From assembly GCF_000816495.1 (NCBI RefSeq), contig NZ_JXBK01000001.1:1524516-1588515 (forward strand): 64,000 nucleotides of DNA, written 5' to 3'. Both the position numbers and the translations under genes were made by a program. The notes under the pieces were generated by a model, which saw only the letters and a program-made list of their open reading frames with translations, had not been told where the DNA came from and did not search any database. The stretch comes from Acinetobacter harbinensis. GTDB lineage: Bacteria > Pseudomonadota > Gammaproteobacteria > Pseudomonadales > Moraxellaceae. Shown piece after piece: positions 60,908 to 64,000 of this stretch; the stretch's first letter is position 1, and every line of letters starts with the position of its first letter.

Positions 60908-62302
60908 ATGCAAACACGGATTGAACACGACACCATGGGCGAAGTTGCAGTACCCAGTGAAGCCATGTGGGGCGCACAAACACAGCGCAGTTTGCAAAAT
61001 TTTAAAATTGGACAAGAGCGACTGCCTCGCGCCATGATTCAAGCTATGGGTTTGGTTAAAAAATCAGCAGCGCTGACCAATGCGGAGCTTGAACAAATTC
61101 CGCAGAATTTATCGCAATATATTGTTGATGCCGCAGATGAAGTGATTGCCGGAAAGTGGGATGCACAGTTTCCACTGGTGGTCTGGCAAACCGGTTCCGG
61201 TACGCAAAGTAATATGAACTGTAACGAAGTGATTGCCAATATAGCCAATCAAAAACTAGGCAATGCGTTAGGTTCACAAAAACCAGTCCATCCCAATGAT
61301 CATGTAAATCGTGCTCAATCGACCAATGATTCTTTTCCCACTGCAATTCATGTGGCGGCAAGCTTACAAATCAATCAGTTATTAATTCCTGCCGTACAGC
61401 GTTTACGCGATACTTTGGCGGCTAAATCGGCTGAATTTTCCGATATTGTTAAAATTGGACGTACCCATTTACAAGATGCCACGCCGTTAACCCTTGGCCA
61501 AGAATTCAGTGGCTATGTATCACAGCTAGATCATGCGCTAAAGCGTTTAGAATATGCACTTTTAGGGTTGTATGAATTGCCTTTAGGCGGAACAGCGGTG
61601 GGCACAGGCTTAAATGCACATCCCGATTATGCGGTCAAAGTCGCTGCACAATTGGCAAGTCTTACACATTTACCTTTTATCACGGCACCGAATAAATTTG
61701 AAGCTTTGGCAGGACGCGATGCAGCTGTATTTGCTTCAGGTGCATTAAAAACGTTAGCGGCCAGTTTAAATAAAATAGCCAATGATATTCGTTGGCTTGC
61801 CAGTGGGCCACGCTGTGGTTTTGGCGAAATCCGTATTCCCGAGAATGAACCGGGTTCAAGCATTATGCCGGGCAAAGTGAATCCCACCCAAAGTGAAGCC
61901 ATGACCATGGTAGTGGCGCAGGTTTTGGGCAATGACACCACCATTAATGTGGCAGGCGCTTCGGGTAATTTTGAACTCAACGTGTTTATGCCGGTTATTG
62001 CGTTTAACTTATTACAATCAATTCAATTGCTGGGCGATGTCTGTAATAGTTTTAATGAGCATTGCGCCCTGGGAATTGAGCCAAATCGAGAAAAGATCGA
62101 TTATTTTTTACATAATTCATTGATGCTGGTTACTGCGCTCAATCCGGTGATTGGTTATGAAAATGCGGCCAAAGTTGCTAAAACGGCTTATAAAGAAGGC
62201 AAAACTTTAAAGCAGGTTGCCGTGGAGTTAAATTTGGTCACCGCAGAACAATTTGACGCAGTGGTTATTCCTGAAAATATGGTTTCTGCGAATAGTAAAT
62301 AA
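60908..62302 (+). CDS. fumC: Fumarate hydratase, class II
   Basis: Class II fumarase is the oxygen-stable iron-free enzyme that interconverts fumarate and malate in the TCA cycle. The 464-residue protein begins [32 protein letters not shown] (ATG at 60908; the frame is open to 60896). It has [39 protein letters not shown], the catalytic [20 protein letters not shown] and the signature [16 protein letters not shown]. Length fits the family (E. coli FumC 467). It is monocistronic, with GAGATTAATT before the ATG. Confidence 0.97.
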   Translation: MQTRIEHDTMGEVAVPSEAMWGAQTQRSLQNFKIGQERLPRAMIQAMGLVKKSAALTNAELEQIPQNLSQYIVDAADEVIAGKWDAQFPLVVWQTGSGTQSNMNCNEVIANIANQKLGNALGSQKPVHPNDHVNRAQSTNDSFPTAIHVAASLQINQLLIPAVQRLRDTLAAKSAEFSDIVKIGRTHLQDATPLTLGQEFSGYVSQLDHALKRLEYALLGLYELPLGGTAVGTGLNAHPDYAVKVAAQLASLTHLPFITAPNKFEALAGRDAAVFASGALKTLAASLNKIANDIRWLASGPRCGFGEIRIPENEPGSSIMPGKVNPTQSEAMTMVVAQVLGNDTTINVAGASGNFELNVFMPVIAFNLLQSIQLLGDVCNSFNEHCALGIEPNREKIDYFLHNSLMLVTALNPVIGYENAAKVAKTAYKEGKTLKQVAVELNLVTAEQFDAVVIPENMVSANSK

Positions 62303-62403
62303 GCTTTGAATCAATTGAAGTTTTATCAATTCTGCATCAGTGGTTTTTATCTGTGGCAGATATGCGTACAATATAGCGAGAAATTAACTGCTGATGATTG
62401 ATT

Positions 62404-62895
62404 ATGTTTGATGTTTATTTAACAGATGTTCAGAAAAAGGTACAATTCGAGGATTATCCCGGTGAGCATCCTGTTAAATTTATTTTAGATTTTAAAAAGA
62501 TTTTTCCAAGTGTGATGGAGTTAATGCTTCCCGTGCTACCGGAAGATGAAGATTTAAATGAGATGACGTGGGAGTCGACCACCGAAGACTTTGAATTGTT
62601 TAAATTGTTATTAAAGGGTTGGGGCGTAATTGAACTGCGTCTAAATGCCATTGCTCAGTTTAAAAATAGAAATTATGCCGATCAATTGATTAAAACTGCA
62701 CAAAAGAAACGTAAAGATTTTGCGAGTGCTCAGCATCAATTAAGTACGGTAGAATTGGATTATTTATTCATGCATGAAGTTCATGCTTTGATTGACGCAG
62801 AGCTGGTTGAAATTGGTGAGAAGTTCTATTTGCCGACCTTACGTGCTCTTTGGAAGTCGCATGTATCGGCCAATATCTTAAATGCTAAGTTTTAA
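62404..62895 (+). CDS. Conserved hypothetical protein
   Basis: This is a 163-residue soluble protein with no signal peptide or span. The ATG at 62404 is used; an in-frame TTG two codons earlier is the only alternative. The N-terminal half is acidic (PVLPEDEDLNEMTWESTTEDFELF), and the C-terminal half is helical and basic (QLIKTAQKKRKDFASAQHQLSTVELDYLFMHEV). I do not recognise a family. It is alone between fumC (101 bp) and the terminator at 62914. Confidence 0.8.
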   Translation: MFDVYLTDVQKKVQFEDYPGEHPVKFILDFKKIFPSVMELMLPVLPEDEDLNEMTWESTTEDFELFKLLLKGWGVIELRLNAIAQFKNRNYADQLIKTAQKKRKDFASAQHQLSTVELDYLFMHEVHALIDAELVEIGEKFYLPTLRALWKSHVSANILNAKF

Positions 62896-62913
62896 ATCCT
62901 GATATGTGATGAT

Positions 62914-62943
62914 AAAAATCCTTCATTATTGAAGGATTTTTTT
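62914..62943 (+). terminator. Rho-independent terminator of the 62404-62895 gene
   Basis: AAAAATCCTTCA (62914-62925) pairs with TGAAGGATTTTT (62930-62941) through a 4-base loop and continues into T. It begins 18 bp after the stop. Confidence 0.93.
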
Positions 62944-63143
62944 GTTGGAGCTTAAATCTTTAAAAAAGATTAAAAATACTGAAAGATCAATAAAATATTA
63001 TAGAAATTAACATGATTATTGGATAGGGTAGAGCCGCAGATGATTTTTCTTGAATGCTGTAAATGTGGATATTTCACATTTTCTCAGCCGTTTAGCGCTG
63101 TGATTTAAACGATCTCTCATTTAAGAGTAAAGGATTTTATAAG

Positions 63144-63746
63144 ATGTCGAATCAGTTTTTAGATTTAATCCATAAACGTCGTACTATTTATGCGCTAGGT
63201 AAAAATGTCGAGCAAAGCCCAGACGATTTAACCGATTTGATTCAGCAAACCATTAGGCAAAGTCCTTCCTCTTTCAACTCACAATCTTCGCGTGCAGTGA
63301 TGTTATTTAATGCTGAACATGAAAAATTTTGGGGGCTAGTCAAAGCGAAACTTAAGTCCTACGCGAAGGATGAAGAAACTGCTGCCAAGACCAGTGCTAA
63401 AATGGATAGTTTTGCCGCGGGCTTCGGCACCGTTTTATTTTTTGAAGATCTTGAGGTGATTAAAAGCTTGCAAGGGCAATTCCCATCTTATGCTGAGAGC
63501 TTTCCAGTTTGGGCGGAACATTCAACTGCAATTGCACAATTTGCCACTTGGACGGCTCTACATGCCGAAGGTTTAGGGGCGTCACTGCAACATTACAATC
63601 CCATTGTAGATGAGCAAGTGCATGCAGAATGGGATATTCCTCAGCATTGGAAAATGAGTGCACAGTTGGTGTTTGGTTCTATTGAAAGCCAAGCCAATGA
63701 CAAAGCCTATATGGATGATGCAGTACGCTTTAAAGTTTTTAAATAA
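63144..63746 (+). CDS. Nitroreductase-like oxidoreductase (Frm2/HBN1 type), paralogue B
   Basis: This 200-residue FMN-binding-type protein is related to the gene at 30544-31230. Shared segments: HKRRTIYALGKNVE, SPSSFNSQSSRAVMLFNAEHEKFW, SFAAGFGTVLFFED, FPVWAEHSTAIAQFATWTALHAEGLGASLQHYNP, SAQLVFGSIESQ and the final VRFKVFK. It lacks the 25-residue Lys-rich N-terminal extension of paralogue A. AAAGGA lies upstream of the ATG, though at long spacing. The substrate is unknown; the group is linked to lipid or quinone/nitro-compound reduction in other organisms. A terminator follows at 63752. Confidence 0.9.
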   Translation: MSNQFLDLIHKRRTIYALGKNVEQSPDDLTDLIQQTIRQSPSSFNSQSSRAVMLFNAEHEKFWGLVKAKLKSYAKDEETAAKTSAKMDSFAAGFGTVLFFEDLEVIKSLQGQFPSYAESFPVWAEHSTAIAQFATWTALHAEGLGASLQHYNPIVDEQVHAEWDIPQHWKMSAQLVFGSIESQANDKAYMDDAVRFKVFK

Positions 63747-63751
63747 TTCAA

Positions 63752-63798
63752 GAGATTAAAAAAGAGGTCAAGATGACCTCTTGTTTAATCTCATTTTT
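63752..63798. terminator. Bidirectional terminator after paralogue B
   Basis: The 19-bp arms (63752-63770 with 63774-63792) have one mismatch and an AGA loop, followed by a T run on the plus strand and preceded by T-rich DNA in reverse. It lies between converging genes. Confidence 0.85.
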
Positions 63799-63886
63799 TA
63801 TCCGTCGCATCTCTTGTAATTTATCGGTTGTATATGCCGATAAAACCACTGTTCTAAAAAATACCGCAGACTGATAAGTGAATGGT

Positions 63887-64000
63887 TTAGAACCATTCTG
63901 CTTGCATGCTTAAGCAGCTGTCATCAAAGTTAGTGAGCAGTTTGGCCAAATGCTCAATTTCAGGTAATTCCCAGCGAATAAAATAACGTGCAGCTTGTAA
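63887..64000 (-). CDS. Probable acyl-CoA dehydrogenase, C-terminal end (partial)
   Basis: Only the last 37 codons are in the window. They read LQAARYFIRWELPEIEHLAK, then LLTNFDDSCLSMQAEWF, then stop. This fits the extra C-terminal helical domain of some acyl-CoA dehydrogenases, where 'A-x-x-Y-F-x-x-x-x-L-P-x-x-x' is typical. The evidence is short and the match is by eye only, so other helical tails cannot be excluded. An AATGGTT/AACCATT inverted repeat at 63882-63896 overlaps the stop codon. Confidence 0.45.
   Translation of the reverse strand, partial: LQAARYFIRWELPEIEHLAKLLTNFDDSCLSMQAEWF

Overview
The window is a chromosomal segment of a gammaproteobacterium, almost certainly an Acinetobacter species. 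The supporting evidence is AT-rich non-coding DNA, a gene order and protein set typical of that genus (pyrG-kdsA-eno-ftsB-ispD; cydP-cydA-cydB-cydX-ybgE; alkane hydroxylase AlkM next to an AraC-type AlkR-like regulator), and a 16S-tRNA-Ile-tRNA-Ala-23S-5S operon. The assignment rests on reading protein and RNA sequences by eye; no database was searched, and the species is not resolved.

Layout. 1-9.4 kb: a cut-off CinA-like gene, a 38-residue KdpF-like peptide, a Pro-rich lipoprotein, then a housekeeping run (CTP synthase, KDO8P synthase, enolase, FtsB, IspD, RodA) and an aldehyde dehydrogenase. 9.5-17.4 kb (mostly minus strand): the cytochrome bd operon with all its small proteins, a porin preceded by two tandem Pho-box-like sites, a HIT protein, a secreted YARHG-like protein, and a two-gene unit of a PhaC-like hydrolase and a beta-hydroxyacid dehydrogenase. 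17.5-24.5 kb: metZ, ybaB-recR, rnd, a ycgL/3-TM/MoxR/VWA operon and a CBS protein. 24.9-31.2 kb: small orphan membrane proteins, an M16 peptidase pair, ftsY and a nitroreductase-like gene. 31.2-37.8 kb: a 1-kb non-coding leader holding a compact three-hairpin element, the rRNA promoter and the complete rRNA operon. 37.8-38.9 kb: a decayed IS5-type element and a second, more degraded copy. 39-49.9 kb: lytic transglycosylase, PfpI-like protein, acetyltransferase, UbiB-like kinase, prmB-aroC, ispF, a phosphatase-like protein, DAHP synthase and a TauE/SafE transporter. 50-64 kb: lpxB, alkR-like/alkM, ybaK, a cobalamin nucleotide-loop operon headed by a 2H phosphoesterase, the tusDCBE sulfur relay, a GalE-like epimerase with an altered catalytic triad, fumC, a second nitroreductase-like gene, and the cut-off end of a probable acyl-CoA dehydrogenase.

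Most of the window is core metabolism and envelope or RNA maintenance. I see no phage, CRISPR array or integrated plasmid; the only mobile DNA is the IS remnant behind the 5S gene. The less expected signals are mostly regulatory or degenerative: Pho-box-like repeats before the porin, an Rrf2/IscR-like triple repeat before cyd, a 21-bp-phased repeat before alkM, a structured intergenic element before rrn, a 9-bp in-frame tandem repeat in tusC, and several enzyme relatives that have lost or exchanged a key residue.
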